DNA from: an uncultured Collinsella sp.
Lineage (GTDB): Bacteria > Actinomycetota > Coriobacteriia > Coriobacteriales > Coriobacteriaceae
Assembly (NCBI GenBank): GCA_902490325.1
Contig: CABUDJ010000005.1
Location: 1 to 52,032, forward strand
Length of the DNA: 52,032 bases
Direction: 5' to 3'
Shown in pieces: positions 25,873 to 34,314 of the stretch. The notes beneath the pieces were generated by a model. That model saw only the letters and a list, made by a program, of their open reading frames with translations, was not told the origin of the DNA and made no database searches. The position numbers were made by a program, and so were the translations under genes. Position 1 is the stretch's first letter. Each line of letters begins with the position of its first letter.

Positions 25873-26910
25873 ATGGGTAAGTACATCGTTAAACGTGTGC
25901 TTCAGTTCATCCCGGTATTTTTGGGCGTTACGCTGATTCTGTTCGCCCTCCAGAATATCGTGCCGGGAGATCCGATCAAGCTGATCGGTGGAGACAAGGC
26001 TCTGTCCCCCGAGGTGGAGCTTCAGCTTCGCGTCCGCTATCACCTGGTCCAGTCGGACGAGGACGGCAACGCGATCCTTGACGAGAACGGCGATCCCGTT
26101 CAAACGTCGCTCGTGGACCGTTACTTGTATTACATGAACGGCCTGCTTCATGGCGATCTGGGCAATTCGTATCAGCGCAAGCTGCCGGTTACGGAAATCT
26201 TTGCCCAGAAGTATCCGTATACGGTCAAACTTGCCGCGTGCGCCATCGTGCTCGAGGCAATCATGGGTATCGGTGCGGGTATCATTTCGGCGGTAAAGCG
26301 TTATTCCTTCTGGGATATTTTGGTAACGCTCACCACGTCGATCCTCGTTGCGGTCCCGGCCTTCTGGCTCGGTATGTTGCTGCAGCTGTTCTTTGGCGTC
26401 ATCCTCAAGGACGCTACGGGCGGTGCAATCTCCATGCCGATCTCGGGTGCCGGCGGTTCCAGCTCTCAGTATCAGGATTGGATGCACTATGTGCTTCCGA
26501 CCATTACGCTGGCTTCGGTTTCGACCGCTTATGCCGCCCGCATTATGCGCTCGCAGCTGCTTGACGTCATGAACCAGGATTACATCCGTACGGCAAAGGC
26601 CAAGGGTCTCTCCAATCGCGCGATCATCGTCAAGCATGCGCTTAAGAATGCACTCATCCCCGTCGTTACCTATATTGGTGTCGACTTTGGTGGCATGCTT
26701 TCGGGCGCCATCCTGACCGAGACGGTTTTTAACTGGCCCGGTATCGGCTATGAGGTCTATCGCGCCATTAGCATGCGTGACTGGCCCATCGTTATGGGCG
26801 GCGTTACGCTCATCGTCGTCGTCGTCATGGTGATTAACCTGCTCGTCGACATTAGCTATGCATTCCTCGACCCGCGCATCCGCCTTGGCGGTCCGTCGGA
26901 TAAGGCCTAA
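25873..26910 (+). CDS. oppB: Oligopeptide ABC permease OppB
   Basis: A 345-aa permease with the Opp N-terminus (YIVKRVLQFIPVFLGVTLILFALQNIVPGDP), six hydrophobic segments and EAA loop IRTAKAKGLSNRAIIVKHALKNALIP. It carries a longer periplasmic insert after helix 1 than the 7.9-kb permease (about residues 40-85). ATG 25873 has AGGGGAG upstream. oppC starts 14 bp after its stop. Confidence 0.93.
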   Translation: MGKYIVKRVLQFIPVFLGVTLILFALQNIVPGDPIKLIGGDKALSPEVELQLRVRYHLVQSDEDGNAILDENGDPVQTSLVDRYLYYMNGLLHGDLGNSYQRKLPVTEIFAQKYPYTVKLAACAIVLEAIMGIGAGIISAVKRYSFWDILVTLTTSILVAVPAFWLGMLLQLFFGVILKDATGGAISMPISGAGGSSSQYQDWMHYVLPTITLASVSTAYAARIMRSQLLDVMNQDYIRTAKAKGLSNRAIIVKHALKNALIPVVTYIGVDFGGMLSGAILTETVFNWPGIGYEVYRAISMRDWPIVMGGVTLIVVVVMVINLLVDISYAFLDPRIRLGGPSDKA

Positions 26911-26924
26911 GGGAGGTACGTCTC

Positions 26925-27860
26925 ATGCAGGAAACTGATTCTCAGTCTCAGGAGCAGGCTACCGCCACGAAGGCCGCATCTGCTCCCGCCAAGTCCCGCA
27001 CGCTGTGGGGCGACGCTTTTAAGCGTCTTCGCAAGAACAAGCTCGCCGTTATCGGTGTCTGCTGGATCATCATCGTCGTTTTGGTTGCCCTGACCGCAGA
27101 TCTGTGGGCTAAGCCCTGGCTCGGTTCGCCGACGGCTTCCGACTCGACCACCATGGCCGAGACGTCGCTGTTGGCTCCGTGTGCAGAGCACCCGTTTGGC
27201 ACCGACGCCCTTGGTCGCGACATTCTCGTCCGCGTTATCTACGGTGCACGCGTTTCGCTGTCCGTCGGCATTATGGCCACCGCGATCTCCACGGTGATCG
27301 GTCTGGTCATGGGTGCTCTGGCCGGTTTCTACGGCGGGATCTGGGATACGATCATCATGCGCTGTGCGGACATCTTCCTGGCGTTCCCGTACGTGCTGTT
27401 CGTTGTCGCCATGATCGCCGTTATCGGCCGTGGTCTTCAGAACGTCTTTATCGCCATCGGTATTCTCGGCTGGCCTTCGATTGCGCGCGTCTTCCGCTCT
27501 GCAATCTTGACGGTCAAAGAAAACGACTATGTTGACGCTGCGCGCGCGATGGGTGCATCTGATGCTCGTATCGTAGTGCGTCACATCTTCCCGAACTCCG
27601 TCGCCTCCATCGTGGTCTACGCGACCATGAACATTGGTGGCGCCATCCTGACCGAGTCCGCTCTGTCCTTCCTCGGCATGGGCGTTATTCCGCCTACGCC
27701 TTCGTGGGGCTCCATGATTCAGGACGGTCAGCAGTATCTTCTGACTGCTCCCTGGATGATGATCATGCCCGGTCTGGCAATTCTCTCGACGGTGCTCGCC
27801 TTCACCCTGCTGGGTGACGGTCTGCGCGACGCCCTCGACGTCAAGATGAAGGACGCATAA
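26925..27860 (+). CDS. oppC: Oligopeptide ABC permease OppC
   Basis: A 311-aa permease with a polar N-terminal tail (about 25 aa), GTDALGRDILVRVIYGARVSLSVG, and EAA loop VDAARAMGASDARIVVRHIFPNSV. It pairs with OppB. ATG 26925 has GGGAGG upstream; oppD starts 2 bp after its stop. Unlike the fused gene at 8.9 kb, permease and ATPase are separate here. Confidence 0.93.
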   Translation: MQETDSQSQEQATATKAASAPAKSRTLWGDAFKRLRKNKLAVIGVCWIIIVVLVALTADLWAKPWLGSPTASDSTTMAETSLLAPCAEHPFGTDALGRDILVRVIYGARVSLSVGIMATAISTVIGLVMGALAGFYGGIWDTIIMRCADIFLAFPYVLFVVAMIAVIGRGLQNVFIAIGILGWPSIARVFRSAILTVKENDYVDAARAMGASDARIVVRHIFPNSVASIVVYATMNIGGAILTESALSFLGMGVIPPTPSWGSMIQDGQQYLLTAPWMMIMPGLAILSTVLAFTLLGDGLRDALDVKMKDA

Positions 27861-27862
27861 GG

Positions 27863-28954
27863 ATGAAGAAGAACAAGAACTATGTGGACCTGAAGGACCA
27901 GCCGGTTCCCGAGGGCCAGCATCTGCTCGAGGTCGATGACCTAAAGATGTATTTCCACACCGAGGATGGCGTCGTTCGCGCTGTCGACGGTGTCTCCTAC
28001 ACGCTCGATCGCGGCGAGACCCTGGGCGTCGTCGGTGAGTCCGGCTCCGGTAAGTCCGTGACCGCCATGACCATCATGGGTCTTATCTCGATGCCTCCGG
28101 GAAAGATCGAGGGCGGCGACGTTCGCTATCGCGGTCGTTCTATCCTCGAGATGACCGAGGAAGAGATGCAGCACATTCGCGGTAACGACATCGCGATGAT
28201 CTTCCAGGATCCTATGACCTCCTTGAACCCGGTCTATAAGATCGGCAAGCAGGTGGGCGAGGGTCTTCGTCTGCACCGTGGCTACTCTAAGCAGGAGGCG
28301 CTCAAGCGCGCTACCGAGCTTTTGGACCTCGTGGGTATCCCCGAGCCCGAGAAGCGCGTCAATGAGTATCCGCACCAGTTCTCTGGCGGCATGCGTCAGC
28401 GCGTCATGATTGCCATGGCTCTTGCCTGCGATCCCGATATTCTGATTGCCGACGAGCCCACGACTGCCCTGGACGTTACCATTCAGGCTCAGATTATCGA
28501 GCTTATGCAGGAAATGCAGGAGAAGAACGGCAACGCCATCATCATGATCACCCATGACCTGGGCGTCGTCGCTGATATGGCCGACAAGATCATGGTTATG
28601 TACGCCGGCCGTCCCGTCGAGTTCGGTACTGCTGAGGAAATTTTCTACGAGAGCCGTCACCCCTATACCTGGGGCCTTATCCGCTCCATCCCGGAGCAGG
28701 CCATCGATGAGAAGAAGCCGCTTACGCCGATTCACGGCAACCCGCCTTCGCTCATGAACCTGCCCGAGGGCTGCGTGTTCTCGCCTCGTTGCCCCTATGC
28801 AACCGATAAGTGCCGCAAGCAGCGCCCCGAGCGTGTTGTCACCGAGTCTGGTCATTACTCTGCGTGCCACTACTCTGGTGACCCCGAGTTCCTCAAGAAC
28901 GCTCCTGAGACGTCCCGTACGCGTAAGGATTCCAAGAAGGGAGGCGAGGCGTAA
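27863..28954 (+). CDS. oppD: Oligopeptide ABC ATPase OppD
   Basis: A 363-aa ATPase. Walker A GESGSGKSVT, Q-loop IFQDPMTSLNPVY, signature FSGGMRQRVMIAMAL, Walker B ILIADEPTTALDV, H-loop ITHDLGVVA. The C-terminal oligopeptide extension carries clustered cysteines (CVFSPRCPYATDKCRKQRPE, then a later C) that in homologues bind an Fe-S cluster. It overlaps oppF by one base (TAATG). Confidence 0.95.
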   Translation: MKKNKNYVDLKDQPVPEGQHLLEVDDLKMYFHTEDGVVRAVDGVSYTLDRGETLGVVGESGSGKSVTAMTIMGLISMPPGKIEGGDVRYRGRSILEMTEEEMQHIRGNDIAMIFQDPMTSLNPVYKIGKQVGEGLRLHRGYSKQEALKRATELLDLVGIPEPEKRVNEYPHQFSGGMRQRVMIAMALACDPDILIADEPTTALDVTIQAQIIELMQEMQEKNGNAIIMITHDLGVVADMADKIMVMYAGRPVEFGTAEEIFYESRHPYTWGLIRSIPEQAIDEKKPLTPIHGNPPSLMNLPEGCVFSPRCPYATDKCRKQRPERVVTESGHYSACHYSGDPEFLKNAPETSRTRKDSKKGGEA

Positions 28955-29982
28955 TGGCAGATACCAACGAGCGTACTCCGTTGCTGAAGGTCGAACACCT
29001 CTCTAAGGAGTTCCCCGCTGAGTCCGGCATGTTCGCCAAGCGTTTTTCCAAGCGTGTCGTCTCTGCTGTAAATGACATCTCTTTTGAGATTTATCCTGGC
29101 GAGACCTTTGGTCTGGTTGGTGAGTCTGGTTGCGGTAAGTCCACAACGGGTCGCACCATCATGCGCTTGACCAAGCCGACCGCCGGTAAGGTGTTCTTCC
29201 AGGGCAAAGATGTTGCCGAGATGAGCAAGCATGAGATCAAGGACATGCGTCGCGAGATGCAGTTTATCTTCCAGGATCCTTATGCTTCGCTGAACCCTCG
29301 TATGACCATTGGCGAGATCGTCTCCGAGCCCATGACCATTCACGGCGTGGGCACCAAGGAGGAGCGTATTGAGCGTGTCCGCGAGCTGCTGGACGTCGTC
29401 GGTCTGAACCCCGAGCACATCAACCGCTATCCGCACGAGTTCTCCGGCGGTCAGCGTCAGCGTGTCGGCATTGCCCGCGCGTTCGCTCTGAAGCCCAAGC
29501 TGATCATCTGCGACGAGCCTGTCTCTGCACTTGACGTTTCCATTCAGGCCCAGGTTTTGAACCTGCTGAAGGAGCTTCAGGATAAGTTCGGTACTGCTTA
29601 TCTCTTCATTGCTCACGACCTCTCCGTCGTGCAGCACATTTCTGATCGCGTTGCCGTTATGTATCTGGGCAAGATGGTCGAGGTTTCGGACTGGAAGACG
29701 CTCTACAGCGAGCCTCACCATCCGTACACGCAGTCGCTGCTGTCTGCCGTGCCGGTTCCCGATCCTGATATCCAGAAGACCCGCAAGCGCATCATCCTCG
29801 CTGGCGACCCGCCGTCGCCGCTGGATCCGCCGACCGGCTGCCGTTTCCACACGCGCTGCCCGATCGCGCGGGGCATCTGCTCTGAGAAGCTTCCCGAGTT
29901 TAAGGAAGTCGCACCGGGCCACTGCTGCGCGTGCCACTTCGCGGAGCCGTTCCCGATCAAGGAATCGCACATCGACCTGTAG
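28954..29982 (+). CDS. oppF: Oligopeptide ABC ATPase OppF
   Basis: A 342-aa ATPase. Walker A GESGCGKSTTGRT, signature FSGGQRQRVGIARAF, Walker B LIICDEPVSALDV, H-loop IAHDLSVVQ. The C-terminal extension has the Cys motif GCRFHTRCPIARGICSEKLP. It is the last gene of the oppABCDF operon. Sixteen bp after its stop the first large nested palindrome begins. Confidence 0.95.
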   Translation: MADTNERTPLLKVEHLSKEFPAESGMFAKRFSKRVVSAVNDISFEIYPGETFGLVGESGCGKSTTGRTIMRLTKPTAGKVFFQGKDVAEMSKHEIKDMRREMQFIFQDPYASLNPRMTIGEIVSEPMTIHGVGTKEERIERVRELLDVVGLNPEHINRYPHEFSGGQRQRVGIARAFALKPKLIICDEPVSALDVSIQAQVLNLLKELQDKFGTAYLFIAHDLSVVQHISDRVAVMYLGKMVEVSDWKTLYSEPHHPYTQSLLSAVPVPDPDIQKTRKRIILAGDPPSPLDPPTGCRFHTRCPIARGICSEKLPEFKEVAPGHCCACHFAEPFPIKESHIDL

Positions 29983-29998
29983 TCGGTTGTTATCGTCC

Positions 29999-30130
29999 GG
30001 GCCCGTGCTGGACTTAGTTTTCAGAACGTCCTCGACCATGGAAACCCCCTTATCCTGCTCCTTCGGAGCCGCGGATAAGGGGGTTTTCTGGTCTGCGGAA
30101 TGTTCTGAAAACTAAGTCCAGCACGGGCCC
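29999..30130 (+). repeat. Nested palindrome A of a four-member family (forward)
   Basis: A 132-bp hairpin. Outer arms 29999-30027 and 30102-30130 are perfectly complementary over 29 bp. Inside, the left strand reads GTCCTCGACCATG and the right strand TGGTCTGCGGAAT (GACCA/TGGTC can pair). The inner stem is 30041-30055 with 30073-30088, and the apex is CTCC-TTC-GGAG. The loop sequences GTCCTC..CAT and CTGCGGAAT recur in the other three members although the stems differ. It starts 16 bp after oppF with no T run. Function unknown. Confidence 0.85.
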
Positions 30131-30194
30131 TGTGTTACCACTGCAGAGGGGTGCGATTCCTTGATCGCTCACTTAATCTAATGGGAAAGATAGC

Positions 30195-30220
30195 GAGGCC
30201 GGAGCTTTAGCTCCGGCCTC
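30195..30220 (+). terminator. Terminator-like hairpin between palindromes A and B
   Basis: GAGGCCGGAGC pairs perfectly with GCTCCGGCCTC across a 4-nt loop, followed by CTTATATAAGG. The stem is strong, the T tract weak. It is the only clear structure in the 180-bp interior between the two palindromes; I see no gene there. Confidence 0.6.
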
Positions 30221-30310
30221 CTTATATAAGGGCTAGGCAAAGCCGAGCCGCTAAATTTATATCAGCTCCCAGAACATGTTTGAGAACTGTGCCTGAAGTA
30301 CGTATTTGCA

Positions 30311-30435
30311 GGCCCCGAATCGGTGTTGCCTCCCGGCGCATTCCGCAGGGGGAGCGATATTTTGCAGCACGAAGTGCGCAGCAAAATATCGCTCATGCCC
30401 GAGGACGCGCCGGGAGGCAACACCGATTCGGGGCC
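30311..30435 (-). repeat. Nested palindrome B (reverse orientation)
   Basis: A 125-bp hairpin. Outer arms 30311-30339 and 30407-30435 are perfectly complementary over 29 bp, with a sequence unrelated to palindrome A. Read on the minus strand, the loop strands are GTCCTCGGGCAT and CCCCTGCGGAAT. The inner stem pairs 30352-30365 with 30381-30394, and the apex is GCAC-TTC-GTGC. It mirrors palindrome A at 180 bp distance and ends 38 bp before the tRNA-Leu promoter dyad. Confidence 0.85.
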
Positions 30436-30473
30436 GGACACACGGATCTACCTGCGCATTTACAAATTCGTAA

Positions 30474-30522
30474 ACTTTTTTGAAAAAAGTGCTTGCACAG
30501 TTCTCGAATCATAGGTTATTAT
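30474..30522 (+). promoter_or_regulatory. tRNA-Leu promoter with upstream A/T dyad
   Basis: TTGCAC (30493-30498), an 18-bp spacer and TATTAT (30517-30522). The dyad ACTTTTTTGAAAAAAGT (30474-30490) ends 2 bp before the -35, where an UP element would lie. The same arrangement precedes the tRNA genes at 34.0 and 36.4 kb. Confidence 0.75.
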
Positions 30523-30579
30523 CTTCCTCGTTGAACGCGCGGGTCTAACAAAACGAACCGCGGATTAACAACATAGCAT

Positions 30580-30669
30580 GTCGGAGTGGCGGAATTGGCA
30601 GACGCGCTAGCTTGAGGTGCTAGTGACCGCTTTTTGGTCATGCGGGTTCAAGTCCCGCCTCCGACACCA
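30580..30669 (+). tRNA. tRNA-Leu (GAG)
   Basis: A 90-nt class II tRNA: acceptor GTCGGAG/CTCCGAC, anticodon stem CTAGC/GCTAG with loop TTGAGGT (anticodon GAG), a long variable arm, T loop GTTCAAGTC and encoded CCA. Confidence 0.95.
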
Positions 30670-30680
30670 TCGCATTTGAG

Positions 30681-30702
30681 AAGCCTCTTCGGAGGCTTTT
30701 TT
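30681..30702 (+). terminator. Terminator of tRNA-Leu
   Basis: AAGCCTC-TTCG-GAGGCTT followed by TTTT, 11 bp after the CCA end. Confidence 0.85.
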
Positions 30703-30728
30703 GTTACCGATAGACGGTGGGGTCCACG

Positions 30729-33074
30729 ATGGAAACGCTTGAACGCAACGAGTGGGCAGACGTTGCCCAACTAGTCGAGATCACGAGCGATGCTGTCATC
30801 ATCTGCGAGCTCGACGGAACCATTCTGCATGTGAATAATCGCTTACTTGGTTTGATGTGCGAGGAACGCGCCGACGTCATCGGTGGAGATGTTAAAGACG
30901 TCCTGTACTCATCCGCTTTTGAACGTGCGACGGAACATCGTCTGCCATTTGAAACTGATGGCTCCGAGAACGAATTGATGCTCAAGCTGAGTGACGGCTC
31001 CTTTATCCCCGTCTTGGTTCGTGCGGGCTCCGTAACGCCTCCACGCATCTTTGGGCGCCGCGCACCACGTGTTCTTGTGGCGCTTCACAGTATCGAGGAA
31101 CAGTATTCTCACGACCGTCAACTCAAGCGTGCGTTATCGGAGCTTAGAGTGGCGAATAAGCGTCTCTCTGGCACGCTCTCGGTCATTATGAGTACCGTGG
31201 GCTCCGATGAGCTACCTAGCCTGCTTGATACCGTTTTGAACCAGCTTGTAGGAACGCTCGGTGCTTCGGGTGCCGCTATCTATTTTTCTGAGAGCGGCGG
31301 TTTTAAGCTTCGTGGTGTTTCCAAGGAGCTGTACGACAGCTACCTGCCTGAGTTTTTGCCGTATGGCGCTGGCATTCCGACGTATGTTCTTCGTGAGTCG
31401 CGTGCCTGTCGCTTGTCGATTCAACAGGACCTTGAGGGCGATAGGGCCGCCTCCGGTATGTTCATGGACCTGGACAATCGTTCTAAGCACCTATTGCGCG
31501 TGCAGGATATGCCTCCGTATCGCAGCGAGATCTGTCTTCCCGTTTTTTACGGTACGCAGATCCTTGGCGTGCTGGAAGTTGGTTGGAAACGCCCTCAGGC
31601 ACCGCTCGCCTATGACGTTAATGTGCTCGAGGTCATTTGCGATTACCTATCTATCCAGCTGGTCGGCATGGCATCGAGTCTTCGCTCCCGTCGCACGGCC
31701 GAGCTTGGCCGCTCGCTCAATGTCTTGCGTGATGAGTTGTTTACCTTTCTAGACGATTCCGCCGCGGCTACCCAGGCGGTATCGTCCGAGATCTGCAATA
31801 TGCTTAACTGCCATTTTTGCCCTGTTGAGTATGACGCCAGTCTGGATTCTTACGTCATAGATTTTGAAGGCGGTAGTCGCGTTGCTTTGCCGGACGATCC
31901 CGAGAGGCTTTTCTTTTCCACGACGGCGCCAGCGGCACGTCTGGGGGCTGGCCCTGATGGCTTTGAGGCATCTGTTTTGGGAGGTACGAGTGCCGAGGAC
32001 CTTAAACACGTCCGTATAACTCGCGTTGATGAATCGATGCCTATGGGAGGCTGGCTTAGGGCGCATGGCCTGCCTTGTCAAGGTCTCTACGTCGACTCCG
32101 GCATCGAGGCGGGGCGCCCGCGCTCTGAGGGTGATGGCAAGCACAGTAACGACGCGATTGTTCCTGCTTCTGTTGCGAAGAGCCCGACGACGCGCGCGCT
32201 GCTGCTTCGTGATGGTAGCCAAGAGCCGATTGATGATCTTGAATATGACTACTTGGTGCACTTGGCGCATGACTTTGAACTGATCTACGAAGGCGAATCT
32301 CAAAAGCGCGAGGAGCGCCATATCGCTCAGACCCTTCAGATCGGCATGAGAAATTCCCTGGGGGATGTTCCGGGTATCGCAACCGATTCGGTGTACCTGT
32401 CAGCCACGAACTCGGCGTTGGTCGGCGGCGATTTCTATACGCTCATCCGTCTTCCCGACGACTGCGCCGTCATGATTTTGGGTGATGTGTCTGGCAAAGG
32501 CATTGAGGCCGCATCGATGTCCGCGCTCGTCAAGACGGCCCTGACGGCATATGCGTGGGAGGGCGCTGGACCGGCCCGCATGGCACGCTCTCTTAACAGT
32601 ATGCTCATGGGCTTTTCGAGGGTCGAGACGTTCGTGACGGCCTTTATCGCCAAGATTGACCTTAAAGCCGGACGCGCAACGTATTGTTCGGCGGGCCATC
32701 CTCCGACCATGGTCATCAGGCCAGAGTCGATGCCGCTGGGTGGCGGCGAGGCCCGTGGGGGAGAGGTTGAGCTGCTTGGATGCCAATCGGGCGTAATCGG
32801 TGCCTTTGAGAGCATGGTGTACGAGACAGGCGTGTTTACGTTCGCCCCCGGCGACATGCTCTTCATGTATACGGATGGAACGATTGAGGCTCGCGACCGT
32901 ACCGGAGCGTTCTTTGGCGAGCAGCGCTTGCGCGACCTTCTGCTTTCTGTTTCGGGGGAGGGCGTGTCGGGCATTTGCGGCAAGGTCTTGGGCGAGCTTG
33001 ACAGATTTACCGAATCGGCGCTGGACGATGACATTGCATTGGTGTCCCTTGAGTTTTTACGGGGTCGTTCATAG
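30729..33074 (+). CDS. PAS-GAF-PP2C (SpoIIE/RsbU-type) serine phosphatase
   Basis: A 781-aa cytoplasmic signalling phosphatase. Residues about 10-105 form a PAS domain (ITSDAVIICELDGTILHVNNRL). Residues about 160-315 form a GAF domain (LLDTVLNQLVGTLGASGAAIYF; ILGVLEVGWKRP). After a second sensor-like linker, a PP2C domain occupies about 535-775 with metal Asps in VGGDFYT, GDVSGKG, YTDGTIEARD and DDDIALV. Such proteins dephosphorylate STAS anti-anti-sigma factors; the neighbouring gene encodes a STAS domain, its likely substrate. The start is taken as ATG 30729 (GGTGGGG upstream); GTG 30717 is possible. No transmembrane segments are seen. The input ligand is unknown. Confidence 0.88.
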   Translation: METLERNEWADVAQLVEITSDAVIICELDGTILHVNNRLLGLMCEERADVIGGDVKDVLYSSAFERATEHRLPFETDGSENELMLKLSDGSFIPVLVRAGSVTPPRIFGRRAPRVLVALHSIEEQYSHDRQLKRALSELRVANKRLSGTLSVIMSTVGSDELPSLLDTVLNQLVGTLGASGAAIYFSESGGFKLRGVSKELYDSYLPEFLPYGAGIPTYVLRESRACRLSIQQDLEGDRAASGMFMDLDNRSKHLLRVQDMPPYRSEICLPVFYGTQILGVLEVGWKRPQAPLAYDVNVLEVICDYLSIQLVGMASSLRSRRTAELGRSLNVLRDELFTFLDDSAAATQAVSSEICNMLNCHFCPVEYDASLDSYVIDFEGGSRVALPDDPERLFFSTTAPAARLGAGPDGFEASVLGGTSAEDLKHVRITRVDESMPMGGWLRAHGLPCQGLYVDSGIEAGRPRSEGDGKHSNDAIVPASVAKSPTTRALLLRDGSQEPIDDLEYDYLVHLAHDFELIYEGESQKREERHIAQTLQIGMRNSLGDVPGIATDSVYLSATNSALVGGDFYTLIRLPDDCAVMILGDVSGKGIEAASMSALVKTALTAYAWEGAGPARMARSLNSMLMGFSRVETFVTAFIAKIDLKAGRATYCSAGHPPTMVIRPESMPLGGGEARGGEVELLGCQSGVIGAFESMVYETGVFTFAPGDMLFMYTDGTIEARDRTGAFFGEQRLRDLLLSVSGEGVSGICGKVLGELDRFTESALDDDIALVSLEFLRGRS

Positions 33075-33152
33075 ACGACGCTGGGCGGGCTGAATCCGTA
33101 CGGTTGGGGAAACGAATGCATCGAGTGGGCTTTTTTGGGGAACCATGGTCGT

Positions 33153-33899
33153 ATGAATGAGTGGAATGACATAGCGGTTTTGACGCCACCAGGCGATATC
33201 GACATCGCCACGGTGCCTGCGCTGCGTCGGCGGTTGGATGCTTTGATTGGCCGCGGCGTGCGTCGTGTCGTCATCAACTGTCAGGCTGTTAGCTTCATCG
33301 ATTCGACGGGCTTGGCATTCCTGCTTGCGCGCGCTCGTGAGCTCATGAGGCGAGAAGGCCTGCTTTCGCTCGTCAATGCATCAGGTGAAGTTGTTCGCTT
33401 TTTGGAGATTGCTCGTCTTGTCGATATCCTTCATGTCGCGGGGCCGGCACGGGAGTCTATTCCCGCCATTCCGGTGGGGGAGCTGCCTCGCTGGAGTAAG
33501 AGCGTCGAGGTCCGTCAGGGTATCGAGAATCTTCCATACTACCGACATCGCATCGCCGAACTCCTTGAATCGCTTCCGTTGCGCCGTGACGAGCGCTACG
33601 ATGTCGCATTGGCGTCGGGGGAGGCGCTGGGTAATGCCTATGACCATGCGGGCGGTATCGGGTGCGTCCTGACGGTTCAGGCCTATGGCGATCGCGTTGT
33701 GGTTGAGGTGCTTGATCGAGGTGCCGGCTATTCTATCGATGAAACGAGCGAACCGGTCGCATCTGAGGAGCGCGGCCGTGGTATCAAGCTTATGCGTATG
33801 CTCGTCGATAACGTGGAGGTTGCTCGTCGTGCGGACGGCGCCGGCACGCGCGTGCAGATGGTGAAGCTGTTTAGCGGAGCGCTGGAATCGTGTGCCTAG
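33153..33899 (+). CDS. STAS-HATPase fusion: anti-sigma antagonist joined to an RsbW-type kinase
   Basis: A 248-aa two-domain protein. Residues about 1-100 are an SpoIIAA/RsbV-like STAS domain with the phosphoacceptor loop FIDSTGLAFLLARA. Residues about 115-245 are an RsbW/SpoIIAB-like GHKL ATPase with N-box EALGNAYDHA, G1 DRGAGYS and G2 ERGRGIKLMRML. Normally these are separate antagonists: the kinase phosphorylates the STAS protein and binds a sigma factor. Here they share one chain beside a PP2C phosphatase, giving a compact partner-switching module. No sigma factor lies in the window. The start is ATG 33153 (GGGGAA 10 bp upstream); TTG 33135 is possible. Confidence 0.85.
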   Translation: MNEWNDIAVLTPPGDIDIATVPALRRRLDALIGRGVRRVVINCQAVSFIDSTGLAFLLARARELMRREGLLSLVNASGEVVRFLEIARLVDILHVAGPARESIPAIPVGELPRWSKSVEVRQGIENLPYYRHRIAELLESLPLRRDERYDVALASGEALGNAYDHAGGIGCVLTVQAYGDRVVVEVLDRGAGYSIDETSEPVASEERGRGIKLMRMLVDNVEVARRADGAGTRVQMVKLFSGALESCA

Positions 33900-33944
33900 C
33901 CAATCGCTTTAGCGCGTTTAGCTACTAAGAACATGCGACAGACA

Positions 33945-33992
33945 AGTTTTTTGAAAAAAGTACTTGCGTCTTTTGGACAACTCGCGTAAATT
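33945..33992 (+). promoter_or_regulatory. Promoter of the tRNA-Gly/Cys/Gly cluster with A/T dyad
   Basis: TTGCGT (33964-33969), 17-bp spacer, TAAATT (33987-33992). AGTTTTTTGAAAAAAGT (33945-33961) abuts the -35, as at 30.5 and 36.3 kb, with one mismatch in the dyad. Confidence 0.7.
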
Positions 33993-34004
33993 AATAACCC
34001 GCAA

Positions 34005-34080
34005 GCGGACATGGCTCAGTTGGTAGAGCACAACCTTGCCAAGGTTGGGGTCGCGGGTTCGAGCCCCGTTGTCCGCTCCA
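34005..34080 (+). tRNA. tRNA-Gly (GCC), copy 1
   Basis: 76 nt including CCA: acceptor GCGGACA/TGTCCGC, anticodon arm CAACC-TTGCCAA-GGTTG (anticodon GCC), T loop GTTCGAGCC. Identical to the copies at 34231 and 36359. Confidence 0.96.
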
Positions 34081-34090
34081 TTGCATTTCC

Positions 34091-34113
34091 GGACCGTTTA
34101 GGCGGTCCTTTTT
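34091..34113 (+). terminator. Hairpin with T tract between tRNA-Gly and tRNA-Cys
   Basis: GGACCG/CGGTCC, 6-nt loop, then TTTTT. No separate promoter is visible for tRNA-Cys, which starts 1 bp later, so it must be leaky or serve RNA processing. Confidence 0.65.
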
Positions 34114-34114
34114 C

Positions 34115-34188
34115 GGCGAAGTGGCCAAGTGGTAAGGCAGAGGCCTGCAAAGCCTTTACCCCCGGTTCGAATCCGGGCTTCGCCTCCA
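34115..34188 (+). tRNA. tRNA-Cys (GCA)
   Basis: 74 nt including CCA: acceptor GGCGAAG/CTTCGCC, anticodon loop CTGCAAA (anticodon GCA), T loop GTTCGAATC. Confidence 0.96.
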
Positions 34189-34197
34189 GGCAACATC

Positions 34198-34224
34198 CGG
34201 GCGCTCCGGCGCCCGTTTTGTTTT
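34198..34224 (+). terminator. Hairpin with T tract after tRNA-Cys
   Basis: CGGGCGC/GCGCCCG stem with a 4-nt loop followed by TTTTGTTTT, directly upstream of the second tRNA-Gly. Confidence 0.7.
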
Positions 34225-34230
34225 ACATAT

Positions 34231-34306
34231 GCGGACATGGCTCAGTTGGTAGAGCACAACCTTGCCAAGGTTGGGGTCGCGGGTTCGAGCCCCGTTGTCC
34301 GCTCCA
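34231..34306 (+). tRNA. tRNA-Gly (GCC), copy 2
   Basis: 76 nt, base-for-base identical to copy 1 including the CCA end. No own promoter is visible; probably co-transcribed from 33.95 kb. Confidence 0.96.
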
Positions 34307-34314
34307 AACGCAAC

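Noticed and set aside
29999..30130. Integron attC-like site
   Set aside because: Imperfect long palindromes with conserved unpaired bases resemble attC folds, but the R-box core (GTTRRRY/RYYYAAC) is absent and no integrase is nearby.
29999..30435. Palindromes A and B as a CRISPR array or simple IS remnant
   Set aside because: There are only two units, in inverted orientation, with different arm sequences and no regular spacers. No transposase or matching terminal repeats are seen, and no target duplication is visible at the flanks.
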